A stretch of 55,643 nucleotides of DNA, from positions 1 to 55,643 of the forward strand of contig JAHHRO010000007.1 in the NCBI GenBank assembly GCA_020025755.1, written 5' to 3'. This DNA comes from Butyricicoccus sp. GTDB taxonomy: Bacteria; Bacillota; Clostridia; Oscillospirales; Butyricicoccaceae. Under the pieces are notes generated by a model. It did no database searches. It was not told the DNA's origin and saw nothing but the letters and a program-made list of their open reading frames with translations. The position numbers and the translations under genes are program-made. Below, one piece after another: positions 25,987 through 33,300 of this stretch (within the stretch, counting starts at the first letter, position 1; every line of letters begins with the position of its first letter).

Positions 25987-26562
25987 CTATCCTGTAATGG
26001 TAATACCTAAGAGGTGCAGAAACCCTTTCAGGATCTCGATATTGCCGGGCCACGCCGGAGCCGTGACGAGATTTTCAAAAAGGACGGCTTCATGGGGCTG
26101 TGCGTCCACAAAAACGCCGCCCACCGCCAAAACCTCAGGCTTTACCGCCGGATATGCGGTAACGCGCTTACCGCGAAGGACGTCCGCCGCCGTGAGGATC
26201 TGCACGCCGTGGCAGATCGCCGCGACTGGTTTGTGCAGTTCCATAAAGAAACGTACAATATCGAGTACACGCGGATCGAGCCGCAGGTATTCGGGCGCAC
26301 GTCCGCCGGTCAAAAACAAACCATCATACTGCTCGAGCCGGAGATACGCAAAGGACGCATTCAGCACAAAATTGTGCCCCGGCTTTTCCGAATAGGTCTG
26401 ATCGCCTTCAAAATCATGGATCGCCGTGCGAATGGTCTCTCCAGCGGACTTGTCCGGACAAACTACATCGACGGAGACCCCAGCCATTTCGAGTGCCTGA
26501 TAGGGTACCATGACCTCATAATCCTCGGTATAGTCCCCTGCAAGCATGAGTACACGCTTCAT
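25987..26562 (-). CDS. DJ-1/PfpI family protein
   Basis: A 191-residue PfpI/DJ-1-fold protein with the nucleophile elbow AAICHGVQIL (Cys) and the conserved acidic residue in the N-terminal part (DYTEDYEVMVP). The family includes deglycases, chaperones and intracellular proteases. A copy in a microcompartment operon may guard against aldehyde-derived protein damage; that is inference. The ATG at 26562 overlaps the end of the EutP-like gene by 4 bp (ATGA), indicating coupled translation. Confidence 0.88.
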   Translation of the reverse strand: MKRVLMLAGDYTEDYEVMVPYQALEMAGVSVDVVCPDKSAGETIRTAIHDFEGDQTYSEKPGHNFVLNASFAYLRLEQYDGLFLTGGRAPEYLRLDPRVLDIVRFFMELHKPVAAICHGVQILTAADVLRGKRVTAYPAVKPEVLAVGGVFVDAQPHEAVLFENLVTAPAWPGNIEILKGFLHLLGITITG

Positions 26563-27032
26563 TCGGTTCCCTCCTCTTGTGCCTGTTCCCAAGGGAGCAC
26601 GTCTCCATCCTCCCTCAGATATTCTAAAATATCTCCCACGCCCTCCCCTGTAATGGAGCTGACGTAAAAAATCCTTTTGCAGCCGCACAGCTCCAGCCGC
26701 ATGGCAGCAAGATCACATCGCGCCTCGGGGCGGTCGATCTGCGTGACAATGCCGATGACATCGCGCGTTGCCATAGAGACGATATTGGGGCTGTACAGGG
26801 AATAATCCTCGGTCGCGCTCATCAAAAGCCCCACCACATCGGCTTCGTAGGAGTAGATGACAAGGGCGCGTGCAAGGGTCTTGTTCTCGGCATATTCCCC
26901 CGGCGTATCAATAATGACATCATAGTGATTGATGTACTGCGTCTTGTGATAGGTGATCTTTTTCCCTTTGAGTGCCTGCGTCAGAGTGGTTTTCCCTGCA
27001 CCGCTGCGCCCGACCAGCATGATCTTTTTCAT
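26559..27032 (-). CDS. eutP: EutP/PduV-like small GTPase
   Basis: A 157-residue P-loop protein with Walker A GRSGAGKTTL, switch/G3 DTPGEY, G4-like TQID and G5-like SSITGEG. EutP/PduV proteins are linked to microcompartment positioning or cargo phosphorylation. The ATG at 27032 was chosen because it begins the conserved KKIMLVGRSGAGKT; the in-frame reading to 27113 would overlap the shell gene upstream. It lies between the PduU-like shell gene and the PfpI-like gene. Confidence 0.9.
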   Translation of the reverse strand: MKKIMLVGRSGAGKTTLTQALKGKKITYHKTQYINHYDVIIDTPGEYAENKTLARALVIYSYEADVVGLLMSATEDYSLYSPNIVSMATRDVIGIVTQIDRPEARCDLAAMRLELCGCKRIFYVSSITGEGVGDILEYLREDGDVLPWEQAQEEGTE

Positions 27033-27045
27033 GAATACGCCCTGC

Positions 27046-27426
27046 CTATGCCTTGGTGATCCTGCAGACGGTAAAGCCCAATTCACGCGCGGTATAGTCC
27101 AAAATGCGCTCAAATGCGATGTTTACATCGGAGATCGTGCCGGTAATAATGAGAGTCCCACTGAAGCGGTCGATGAATCCGATCTCAATTGCCGCCGCCT
27201 TGATCGCAAGATCTGCCGTGATGATCGCCGTTTCGCTTGGCGTCTGCGTCAGAACGCCAATGGCAGAATGGTTGTAGTCCTGTCTGGGATCAAGCCCCAG
27301 CTTTCTGTATATGATTTCGTCAGGGCTTGCGATGATATGCGCCATCGTGATCTGTTTGCCCGGAACGGACTCCTGCACGATACGCATGAGATCGCTCTGA
27401 CTGCCATTCCAATTTTTGATTTCCAT
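27046..27426 (-). CDS. pduU: Circularly permuted BMC-H shell protein (PduU/EutS-type)
   Basis: First gene of the minus-strand operon. The core PGKQITMAHIIASP ... GVLTQTPSETAIITADLAIKAA ... GFIDRFSGTLIITGTISDV ... LGFTVCRITKA matches PduU/EutS, whose hexamers carry a beta-barrel cap over the pore. I place the start at the ATG at 27426, behind GGAAAGG; a longer reading to 27507 has no ribosome site and would include the presumed promoter. The start is the least certain point. Confidence 0.88.
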   Translation of the reverse strand: MEIKNWNGSQSDLMRIVQESVPGKQITMAHIIASPDEIIYRKLGLDPRQDYNHSAIGVLTQTPSETAIITADLAIKAAAIEIGFIDRFSGTLIITGTISDVNIAFERILDYTARELGFTVCRITKA

Positions 27427-27468
27427 ATCCACGATCGCCTTTCCATTTTCTGTCTGCTGTATTGGGTC

Positions 27469-27474
27469 ACTATA
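27469..27474 (-). promoter_or_regulatory. Candidate -10 of the main microcompartment operon
   Basis: TATAGT on the minus strand lies about 40 bp upstream of the PduU-like ATG. No convincing -35 is present, as expected for an activator-dependent promoter. Confidence 0.35.
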
Positions 27475-27601
27475 CTGGTTTGATTGTACCACGAAACCGT
27501 ATTTCATTCAGGTAAGGAGCAGACGTATTTTTTGTATTTTCCAGACCTATCCTCTTTGAGAAGGAAGATTGTATCGTACCTTTTTTTAGGCTGTGGTGTG
27601 G

Positions 27602-27631
27602 TTGTACCGCCGTGCGGTTTTCTTATATAAT
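27602..27631 (+). promoter_or_regulatory. Promoter of the pduS-pduT-pduO-like operon
   Basis: TTGTAC (27602-27607) and TATAAT (27626-27631) are 18 bp apart. Transcription would start near 27638, giving a leader of about 165 nt. The minus-strand microcompartment operon diverges from the same gap (27427-27802). Confidence 0.65.
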
Positions 27632-27677
27632 ATAAGGTAAGTAAGGGATTTTTTCGGCGCACACCAAAGATCCCACA

Positions 27678-27751
27678 GCAGGCGCAAACGCCTGCCTTGA
27701 TCGCGCTGGGCTTTCCGAGTACAGGGGGAGATCCGTGTCTCCCCTGCCCAG
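27678..27751 (+). other. Structured 5' leader of the pduS operon (two hairpins)
   Basis: Hairpin 1 (27678-27695) has perfect 7-bp arms GCAGGCG/CGCCTGC. Hairpin 2 (27706-27751) has an outer CTGGG/CCCAG stem and an inner CAGGGGGAGA/TCTCCCCTG stem with a six-base loop. No T-tract and no recognisable cobalamin riboswitch box are seen. Confidence 0.5.
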
Positions 27752-27802
27752 TCTGCATCTAACCACATATACGAGTACCCATGCTATGAAAGGGGAGTAT
27801 CT

Positions 27803-29158
27803 ATGACGCTGCTCGAACAAATCAAGCAAGCCGGTATCGTCGGCTGCGGCGGAGCCGGTTTTCCCACCCATGTCAAGCTGAACTGTACGGTCGAATATCT
27901 GATCGTCAATGCCGCCGAGTGTGAACCGCTCCTGCGCACGGATCGCTGGCTTATGATCTACAAGGCACGCGAGATCGTTGCCGCCGTCACCATGATCCGC
28001 GAGATGGTGCAGGCAGAAAAGTGCTTTATCGCCTTAAAGGAGACCTATACGGAGGAAATCGCCGCACTGGAGGAAGCCATTCAGCAGACCAACGCACCGG
28101 TAAAACTGTACAGGATGCGCAATTTCTATCCGGCAGGTGATGAACAGATCATGGTCTGTGATGTCACAGGGCGCACCGTGCCGCCGACGGGCATCCCGCT
28201 CGATGTGGGCGCAGTCGTGTCCAACCTTGCAACGGTGTATGCCATCTATGAGGCATCTTCCGGAAAGCCGTTTACCAGCAAGTATCTGACCGTGACCGGC
28301 GCGGTGGCATCGCCCTGTATCGTGCATGCACCGCTCGGCACATCCTTTGCGGAGTGTCTGGCAGCGGCAGGCGGCAGCCTGCTCTCCTCCTATCATGTGA
28401 TCGTGGGCGGTCCCATGATGGGAAAATGCTTTACGATGGCGGAAGCGGACAAGCTCACCGTGACCAAGACCACATCAGGCTTTATTTTGGTTGCCGATGA
28501 TACGCCGCTCGTGCAAAAGCGTGAGATTCCGGTCTCCGTCTCGCTCAAGCGTGCAAAGACATCGTGTATCCAGTGCTCCTACTGTACGGAGATGTGCCCA
28601 CGCTATCTGAGCGGCCATCCGCTCAAGCCCCATCTCATCATGCGGAAGCTTGCGTATGCGGAATCGCCCGAGGACATATTGGACGACCCCCATGTACAGC
28701 AGTCCATGATTTGCAGCGAATGCGGACTTTGCGAGACCTACGCCTGTCCGATGGGCTTGCAGCCGCGTCAGGTCAACATCTACCTCAAGAACCTGCTCCG
28801 GCAAAAGGGCTTCCGCTATCCCAAGCCGGAGGGAACGTTCACCCAGCTGGAAACGCGTGCATACCGCAAAGCCCCCAGCAAGCGCATGGCAGTGCGGCTC
28901 GGGGTCGACGGGTACTATGATTACAAGATCCATACCTGCATCGAGGCACAGCCGCGGCAGGTGCGCATTTCTCTGCGCCAGCACATCGGCGCACCGTCTC
29001 AGCCCGTTGTGCAGTGCGGTGACAAGGTGGTTTGCGGCCAGCTGATCGGCGCGATCCCAGAAAACGCGCTCGGTGCAAATATCCATGCAAGTATTGCAGG
29101 CACGGTCACACAGGTTTCGGAAGCTGAAGTCGTGATCTGTGCGGACATGCAGTCGTAA
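27803..29158 (+). CDS. pduS: PduS/RnfC-like Fe-S flavoprotein oxidoreductase
   Basis: A 451-residue electron carrier of the PduS family, thought to move electrons between NADH and redox partners at the shell. It has an N-terminal GIVGCGGAGFPTHVK nucleotide-binding loop, NAAECEPLL and the SLBB-like region. Two [4Fe-4S] sets follow: CIQCSYCTEMCP and a set starting CSECGLCETYACP. The C-terminal part is lipoyl/RnfC-like. In Pdu systems PduS is a cobalamin reductase; here, without a B12 enzyme, a general redox role with the activase or PduT is more likely. The ATG follows GGGGAGTATCT. Confidence 0.92.
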   Translation: MTLLEQIKQAGIVGCGGAGFPTHVKLNCTVEYLIVNAAECEPLLRTDRWLMIYKAREIVAAVTMIREMVQAEKCFIALKETYTEEIAALEEAIQQTNAPVKLYRMRNFYPAGDEQIMVCDVTGRTVPPTGIPLDVGAVVSNLATVYAIYEASSGKPFTSKYLTVTGAVASPCIVHAPLGTSFAECLAAAGGSLLSSYHVIVGGPMMGKCFTMAEADKLTVTKTTSGFILVADDTPLVQKREIPVSVSLKRAKTSCIQCSYCTEMCPRYLSGHPLKPHLIMRKLAYAESPEDILDDPHVQQSMICSECGLCETYACPMGLQPRQVNIYLKNLLRQKGFRYPKPEGTFTQLETRAYRKAPSKRMAVRLGVDGYYDYKIHTCIEAQPRQVRISLRQHIGAPSQPVVQCGDKVVCGQLIGAIPENALGANIHASIAGTVTQVSEAEVVICADMQS

Positions 29159-29169
29159 GGAGGGGTTTT

Positions 29170-29715
29170 ATGATTACCATTGGTTTTTTGGAACTGAACA
29201 GCATTGCCAAGGGCATTCTGGCGGCAGATACCATGATCAAGGCGGCAGAGGTCAGGCTGATCGCGGCAAAGCCCAGCTGCCCCGGAAAATATCAAGTATT
29301 GATTTCCGGCGAGGTCTCCGCCGTGGAATCCTCTCTGCGTGCCGGTGAGCAGGCGGCAAAGGCAAACGTCGTGGACAGTCTGCTCATTCCGCGCGTCAGT
29401 CCGCAAGTCATCGAAGCGATCAATATGGCGGCTATGCCATCCAAGCTGAATGCGCTCGGTATCCTTGAATTTTTCTCGGTCACGGGTGCGATCATCGCAG
29501 CGGATGCCGCAGCAAAGGCAGCGAATATTTCCCTCATTGAAATTCGGCTGGGTACGGGTATCGGCGGCAAATCATTCGTGACCTTTACAGGCGATGTAGG
29601 CGCGGTGGAAGAAGGCGTGCGCGCCGGTGCCAAGTCCGTTGAGCAGAGCGGCACACTGATCGATCAGGTCGTGATTGCACATCCGGATCGTGAGCTTTAC
29701 CGCAGCTTGCTGTAA
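29170..29715 (+). CDS. pduT: BMC-T shell protein with Fe-S site, PduT-type
   Basis: A 181-residue tandem BMC-domain protein. Cys37 (AAKPSCPGKY) is at the position of Cys38 in PduT, which binds a [4Fe-4S] cluster in the trimer pore. The two BMC repeats start GFLELNSIAKGILAADTMIKAAEV and GILEFFSVTGAIIAADAAAKAANI. It lies directly after pduS, its expected electron-transfer partner. The start ATG follows GGAGGGGTTTT. Confidence 0.94.
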   Translation: MITIGFLELNSIAKGILAADTMIKAAEVRLIAAKPSCPGKYQVLISGEVSAVESSLRAGEQAAKANVVDSLLIPRVSPQVIEAINMAAMPSKLNALGILEFFSVTGAIIAADAAAKAANISLIEIRLGTGIGGKSFVTFTGDVGAVEEGVRAGAKSVEQSGTLIDQVVIAHPDRELYRSLL

Positions 29716-29730
29716 AAGGAGGTCTGTGCG

Positions 29731-30195
29731 ATGGAAGATCCCAAGGTACAGCAGATCACGGATGCCGTGGTGCGCGCCATTCGCCGCGAGCGGATGGGGC
29801 TTGCGCTTGCCCGTAAGCTGATCGAGCAGGGCGAGGAAATGGCGGAGAGTATGCAGATCCCTATGGTGCTGACCGTGGTCGATGACGGCGGCAACCTTGT
29901 TGCCATGCACCGCATGGATGACTCCCTGCTTGCCAGCATTGCGATCTCGCACGCCAAGGCGTACACTGCCGCTGCCCTGCGGCTTTCGACCGCTGAGGCG
30001 GCAAAGGCGGTTGTGCCAGGTCAGCCGCTCTACGGCTTGCAGGAGACACACCCAGGCAGGTTCTGTCTCTTTGGCGGTGGGGTGCCGATCTTTGCGGACG
30101 GACGCTGTATCGGCGGCTTCGGCGTATCCGGCGGCACGGTAGAGCAGGATATGGCAGTAGCCGAGTATGCTGCTGCTTTTGCAAAGCAGCTGTAA
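29731..30195 (+). CDS. GlcG/HbpS-fold protein like the PduO C-terminal domain
   Basis: A 154-residue protein of the GlcG/HbpS fold (LTVVDDGGNLVAMHRMDDS ... ISHAKAYTA ... FGGGVPIFADGRCIGGFGVSGGTVEQD). In PduO this fold forms the C-terminal domain fused to a cobalamin adenosyltransferase; here it stands alone with no B12 enzyme, so haem or another cofactor is more likely. It is the last gene of the pduS operon, 15 bp after pduT, and starts after AAAAGGAGG. Confidence 0.88.
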   Translation: MEDPKVQQITDAVVRAIRRERMGLALARKLIEQGEEMAESMQIPMVLTVVDDGGNLVAMHRMDDSLLASIAISHAKAYTAAALRLSTAEAAKAVVPGQPLYGLQETHPGRFCLFGGGVPIFADGRCIGGFGVSGGTVEQDMAVAEYAAAFAKQL

Positions 30196-30231
30196 AGGCT
30201 TCTGTTTCCGCCTGTTGCGGAGGGTTTGGAA

Positions 30232-30305
30232 CGTCCGTAGGATTTTCATTTCTGCGAAATAAGATTTGCTTCCAAGCAAAGAGTAACGTGTCGCGGTCTC
30301 GCGAC
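30232..30305 (+). repeat. Dispersed REP-like repeat, copy B
   Basis: A single unit: GTCCGTAGGATTTTCATTTC, GCGAAAT, TTTGCTTCCAAGCAAA, AGTAACGTGTCGCG. It matches copies A, C and D and lies just after the pduO-like gene. Confidence 0.75.
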
Positions 30306-30398
30306 GGAGACACAAGGAATAGAACCTTACGGTTCTTATCCTTGTGAATCCAACACTCCCTCTCCATCAGATTTACCTTGGTGCCGCCGCTAGGGTGT

Positions 30399-30495
30399 GA
30401 AAGTATGACCTCCGCCACAGGCGGGTTTTCCGAGGTCGGTTTGCTTCTACCCAGTGCCCCAAGGGCGCGAAAGTACGACCTCCGCCACAGGCGGG
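30399..30495 (+). repeat. Pair of 27-bp direct repeats with internal hairpin
   Basis: Two near-identical units (30399-30425 and 30469-30495, one base different) begin GAAAGTA and end in CCGCC-ACA-GGCGG. The spacing is exactly 70 bp. Confidence 0.75.
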
Positions 30496-30649
30496 ATCGT
30501 TCAGCCTCTTTTGGAGATCATTTTTCTGCAATCGTAAAGATTGTTTGTGCAATCGCTGGGGCAAACAGGACTGGCAATCATTTTTGCGTGTAAGGCGAAA
30601 GGGTTTGGTTGTTTCGTTGGATTTCACGCTCTACCGCAGCCTAAACGAG

Positions 30650-30673
30650 CAAACCAGTTTGCGAACTGGTTTG
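30650..30673. repeat. Perfect 24-bp hairpin
   Basis: Ten-bp arms CAAACCAGTT/AACTGGTTTG with a TGCG loop. No T-tract. Confidence 0.7.
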
Positions 30674-30780
30674 ACTGTTCAAATGCTGCGGATTCCTTGT
30701 GCCGGTGGTCTGTGCTCGAACGTCCATTGCTGTGCGCACTGGACATGAGAACGCGCACGCGAGCGTTCATGGAGGGACTG

Positions 30781-30838
30781 TAAAAAAGTGAAAGATCCCC
30801 CACGAAAGTCAGGAGATTCACTGATTTTCGTGGGGGAT
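30781..30838 (-). terminator. Terminator of the Cys-rich miniprotein gene
   Basis: Thirteen-bp perfect arms ATCCCCCACGAAA/TTTCGTGGGGGAT (30795-30838) are followed on the minus strand by CTTTCACTTTTTT. Confidence 0.85.
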
Positions 30839-30872
30839 ATATTGCAGGAAATTCTATTTTACGGCAGACCGT

Positions 30873-31094
30873 TTACGCTTTGTTGTCCTTGTCGTCCTTA
30901 CTGGAGGTGTAGAAGCAGTTCGGGCACTCCTCTACGTCCTTTTCTACATCCTTCTTCTGATACATGCAGCTCGGACACTCCTCTACATCTGTTTCGACCT
31001 CTTTCTTCTGGTACATACAGCTTGGGCAGGTATCCGGTGTTTCCTTAGGCTTGCCCCCTCCGTAAAAATTGCCCGTATATTTTTTCTCGCTCAT
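30873..31094 (-). CDS. Three-knuckle Cys-rich miniprotein (73 aa)
   Basis: I do not recognise a named family. The 73-residue protein has three spaced copies of CPxCxY (CPSCMYQKK, CPSCMYQKK, CPNCFYTSS) separated by acidic/lysine spacers (VETDVEE, VEKDVEE), giving six cysteines. CPxC knuckles bind zinc or iron as in rubredoxin, desulforedoxin and zinc ribbons; three regular knuckles are unusual. The ATG follows AAGGAGGAAACGAAA, and a strong terminator follows the gene, so it is certainly expressed-looking. It diverges from the peroxiredoxin-glutaredoxin gene across a shared PerR-like box, pointing to redox or metal stress. Confidence 0.85.
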   Translation of the reverse strand: MSEKKYTGNFYGGGKPKETPDTCPSCMYQKKEVETDVEECPSCMYQKKDVEKDVEECPNCFYTSSKDDKDNKA

Positions 31095-31146
31095 TTTCGT
31101 TTCCTCCTTAAAAAAGTGGTGTACAATTCCTTTATTTATGATATCA

Positions 31147-31161
31147 TTATAACAAATATAA
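31147..31161. promoter_or_regulatory. PerR-like box between divergent redox genes
   Basis: TTATAACAAATATAA matches the PerR/Fur-type consensus TTATAATnATTATAA at 12 of the 14 defined positions. It overlaps the TATAAT (-10) of the Cys-rich gene on the minus strand (31146-31151) and lies 31 bp upstream of the peroxiredoxin start. Confidence 0.5.
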
Positions 31162-31191
31162 ACCCATATATAAACAAAGGAGGTATATATT

Positions 31192-31995
31192 TTGAATCGA
31201 CTTACTGGAAAGAAAGCACCGGATTTTCACATTCAAGCGGTCTCCGGTGATGGAGAGCAGTTTTTGGAGCTGTCTCTGGACAGCTACCGCGGCCACTGGC
31301 TCGTGCTGTTCTTCTACCCAATGGACTTTACCTTTGTATGTCCGACCGAGATCACCTCGTTCAGTCAGGAGCTTGCCGCATTCGAGCAGGCAGACGCCAA
31401 GATCCTTGGGGTCAGCACGGACAGTGTGTATTGCCATCAGGCATGGATCCGCAGCGGCTTGGGCGCGATCTCCTACCCACTTGGCGCGGATAAGACCATG
31501 TCCATGTCTGCCGACTACGGCGTTCTGCTCGAGGACGAGGGCATTGCTCTGCGTGGTTTGTTCCTGATCGACCCCGAGCAGACCGTCCGCTACAGCGTCA
31601 TCCATGACAACAATATCGGGCGCAATACCGCCGAGGTGCTGCGCGTATTAACGGCATTGCAGACCGGTTCGCTGTGCGGTGCCAACTGGACGATCGGCAG
31701 TGCGCCGCTCCAGACGGAGTCGCCCGAGCCGCCCGAGCCTGCCGCCGCTCCCCCGTCCACAAATGACACGGTGAAGATCTACACCCAGCCGGGATGCTCC
31801 TACTGCACCAAAACCAAAGAGTTTCTTGGTGCGCATCATATCCCGTATGTAGAGATCGACCTGTCTACCGACAAGGAGGGACAGGCATTCATGGACAGCC
31901 GCGGCTACACCGCCCTGCCCGTGACGGTCATCGGAACGGATGAGATCGCCGGCTTCCGTCTTGATAAGATCGAGTCCCTGCTCCATCAGGCGTAA
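31192..31995 (+). CDS. Peroxiredoxin-glutaredoxin fusion
   Basis: A 267-residue peroxide reductase with built-in electron donor. Residues 1-170 are an AhpC/TSA-type peroxiredoxin (peroxidatic Cys in DFTFVCPTEITSF; likely resolving Cys in SLCGANW). After a Pro/Glu/Ala linker, residues ~193-267 are a glutaredoxin with CSYC active site (YTQPGCSYC) and the cis-Pro TALPVTV. The start codon is TTG, preceded by a perfect AAAGGAGG; no ATG fits better. A terminator follows. The fusion suggests reduction by low-molecular thiols or a thioredoxin-reductase-like partner. Confidence 0.93.
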   Translation: MNRLTGKKAPDFHIQAVSGDGEQFLELSLDSYRGHWLVLFFYPMDFTFVCPTEITSFSQELAAFEQADAKILGVSTDSVYCHQAWIRSGLGAISYPLGADKTMSMSADYGVLLEDEGIALRGLFLIDPEQTVRYSVIHDNNIGRNTAEVLRVLTALQTGSLCGANWTIGSAPLQTESPEPPEPAAAPPSTNDTVKIYTQPGCSYCTKTKEFLGAHHIPYVEIDLSTDKEGQAFMDSRGYTALPVTVIGTDEIAGFRLDKIESLLHQA

Positions 31996-32000
31996 GAACA

Positions 32001-32046
32001 ACGACCCAGACTCCCAGCACTTTGGGAATCTGGGTCGTATTTTCTG
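32001..32046 (+). terminator. Terminator of the peroxiredoxin-glutaredoxin gene
   Basis: Arms ACGACCCAGA/TCTGGGTCGT (32001-32038) with a further inner stem, followed by ATTTTCTGTT. Confidence 0.75.
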
Positions 32047-32931
32047 TTATGCCATGAACAAGCCAGTGCCAAACAGAAGATTGATGACAAAAGTCAGGAT
32101 AAAGATGGTGAATGCCGGTGGATCGACATGGGTATCACAGTTGGTGTTGAAGGTCGTGCCCAGAAAATCACCGAACAGGGATGCGATGATACCAAAGATC
32201 GGACCCATAATGGGGTTTCCGGCAGTGACTGCCGCCAGCGCGGAAATGAGTGCAATATGGTGCGTGCCGGGCATTGCAAAGCCAGCCTGAGCAAAGATCA
32301 GGGAAGCGGCTGCTATGCCGAAGCAGAGCACAGGGAAGCTGCCGATGGCAGCATCTGGTGCGCCCATATCCACGAGTGCCTGATAAACGAATCCGGTCGT
32401 AGTACCGATACCGAGTCCGAGCAGGGTATTGCACGCCATACCCTTACCGGCGGTAAAGTATACGCGCTTCTGTCCCTCCGGTGCCTTTCCGATGAGACCA
32501 GATGAGCCAAACAGGAAGCGCACGATGATGCCTGAGATCACGACGGTGATACCGGGGAGGTCTGTATTGAGATGGAGAACCGAGCCTATGAGATAATGGA
32601 TCAAGAAGCCCAGAACACCGAACACACCGCCGACGATCAGAGTTATCGGATCTGTCAGACCATTGAGACAGGACAGGATATCGGTTCCGTCTCCGAGTTT
32701 CTTTGTTTTTGCTGCGTATGCAGCCGCTGCCACGCCGCCTGCAAAGGCGATATGCGGACCAAGATAGGAGCCAAAGGCGACCATACCGACCGTGAGGTCT
32801 GCGCCTCCTGCCATTGCGATCGAAGAACCAACGATCGCGATCACGCCTGTAAGGATGAACGCAGGGAGCGCACCCATGTACGCACCGATGACGCCGCCTC
32901 CAAATGCTGCGACCAAAGCAAACATGTTCAT
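32047..32931 (-). CDS. Polytopic membrane protein of unknown function
   Basis: A 294-residue Gly/Ala-rich membrane protein with about eight to nine segments. Recurrent motifs are GGGVIGAYMGALPAF, GVFGVLGFLIHYLIG and GPIFGIIASLFGDFLG. A conserved-looking NTNCDTHVDPPAF near the C-terminus could bind a metal or substrate. The general look is that of a small permease, but I cannot name the family. The ATG follows AAGGGAG. It is separated from the CooS/hydrogenase pair by a long hairpin-rich gap, so a functional link is unproven. Confidence 0.75.
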   Translation of the reverse strand: MNMFALVAAFGGGVIGAYMGALPAFILTGVIAIVGSSIAMAGGADLTVGMVAFGSYLGPHIAFAGGVAAAAYAAKTKKLGDGTDILSCLNGLTDPITLIVGGVFGVLGFLIHYLIGSVLHLNTDLPGITVVISGIIVRFLFGSSGLIGKAPEGQKRVYFTAGKGMACNTLLGLGIGTTTGFVYQALVDMGAPDAAIGSFPVLCFGIAAASLIFAQAGFAMPGTHHIALISALAAVTAGNPIMGPIFGIIASLFGDFLGTTFNTNCDTHVDPPAFTIFILTFVINLLFGTGLFMA

Positions 32932-33137
32932 ACTGATATTTCTCCCTTCTCTATTTTATTGTATTGGGCATGTTTCGGGAAACGGCAAACCGATCTCCCC
33001 CCTCCCCGAAACTGCATCTTGCTTACGCTCCTTTCTTTTCCGTACTTCATTATATCAATTTTACCATTTTCCCCCATTTTTTCCCTATCCAATTCATGCG
33101 AAAAAACGGTAATTTCCAATCCTCTTGCTTTCTATTG

Positions 33138-33157
33138 TTTTGTGAACTTTCACAAAA
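33138..33157. promoter_or_regulatory. 20-bp perfect palindrome (possible operator)
   Basis: TTTTGTGAA-CT-TTCACAAAA. The TGTGA/TCACA half-sites resemble CRP/FNR or Rex sites, but the 4-bp spacer is shorter than the usual 6. It lies about 205 bp upstream of the membrane-protein start. Confidence 0.45.
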
Positions 33158-33300
33158 ATGATCTGTATAACAGGTCTGAAAAACACCATATATGACAAAT
33201 TCTGGTGTTTTTGCGCCCACCAGTCCATCTTTCTCCATGCACATGTTCCCCCATTTTTCCGGCTGTTTTCTTTAAAAATCCCCATTTTCCGGCAACAAAA

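Larger units (their letters stand above)
30196..30872. other. Repeat- and hairpin-rich intergenic region
   Basis: No credible gene is seen. In order it holds REP-like copy B (30232-30305), two direct repeats 70 bp apart (30399-30425, 30469-30495), a 24-bp hairpin (30650-30673), a GAACGC/GCGTTC dyad near 30750, and the terminator of the Cys-rich gene. Short ORFs exist on both strands but overlap the palindromes and look like chance. Confidence 0.6.

Noticed and set aside
27678..27751. Cobalamin riboswitch or ANTAR-type hairpin pair before pduS
   Set aside because: No B12-box-like sequence, the loops lack the A1/G4 hexaloop pattern, and no ANTAR regulator is encoded nearby.
30541..30783. 80-codon plus-strand ORF after the pduO-like gene
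   Set aside because: It runs through palindromic repeats and has no ribosome site; the reading reflects the repeats.
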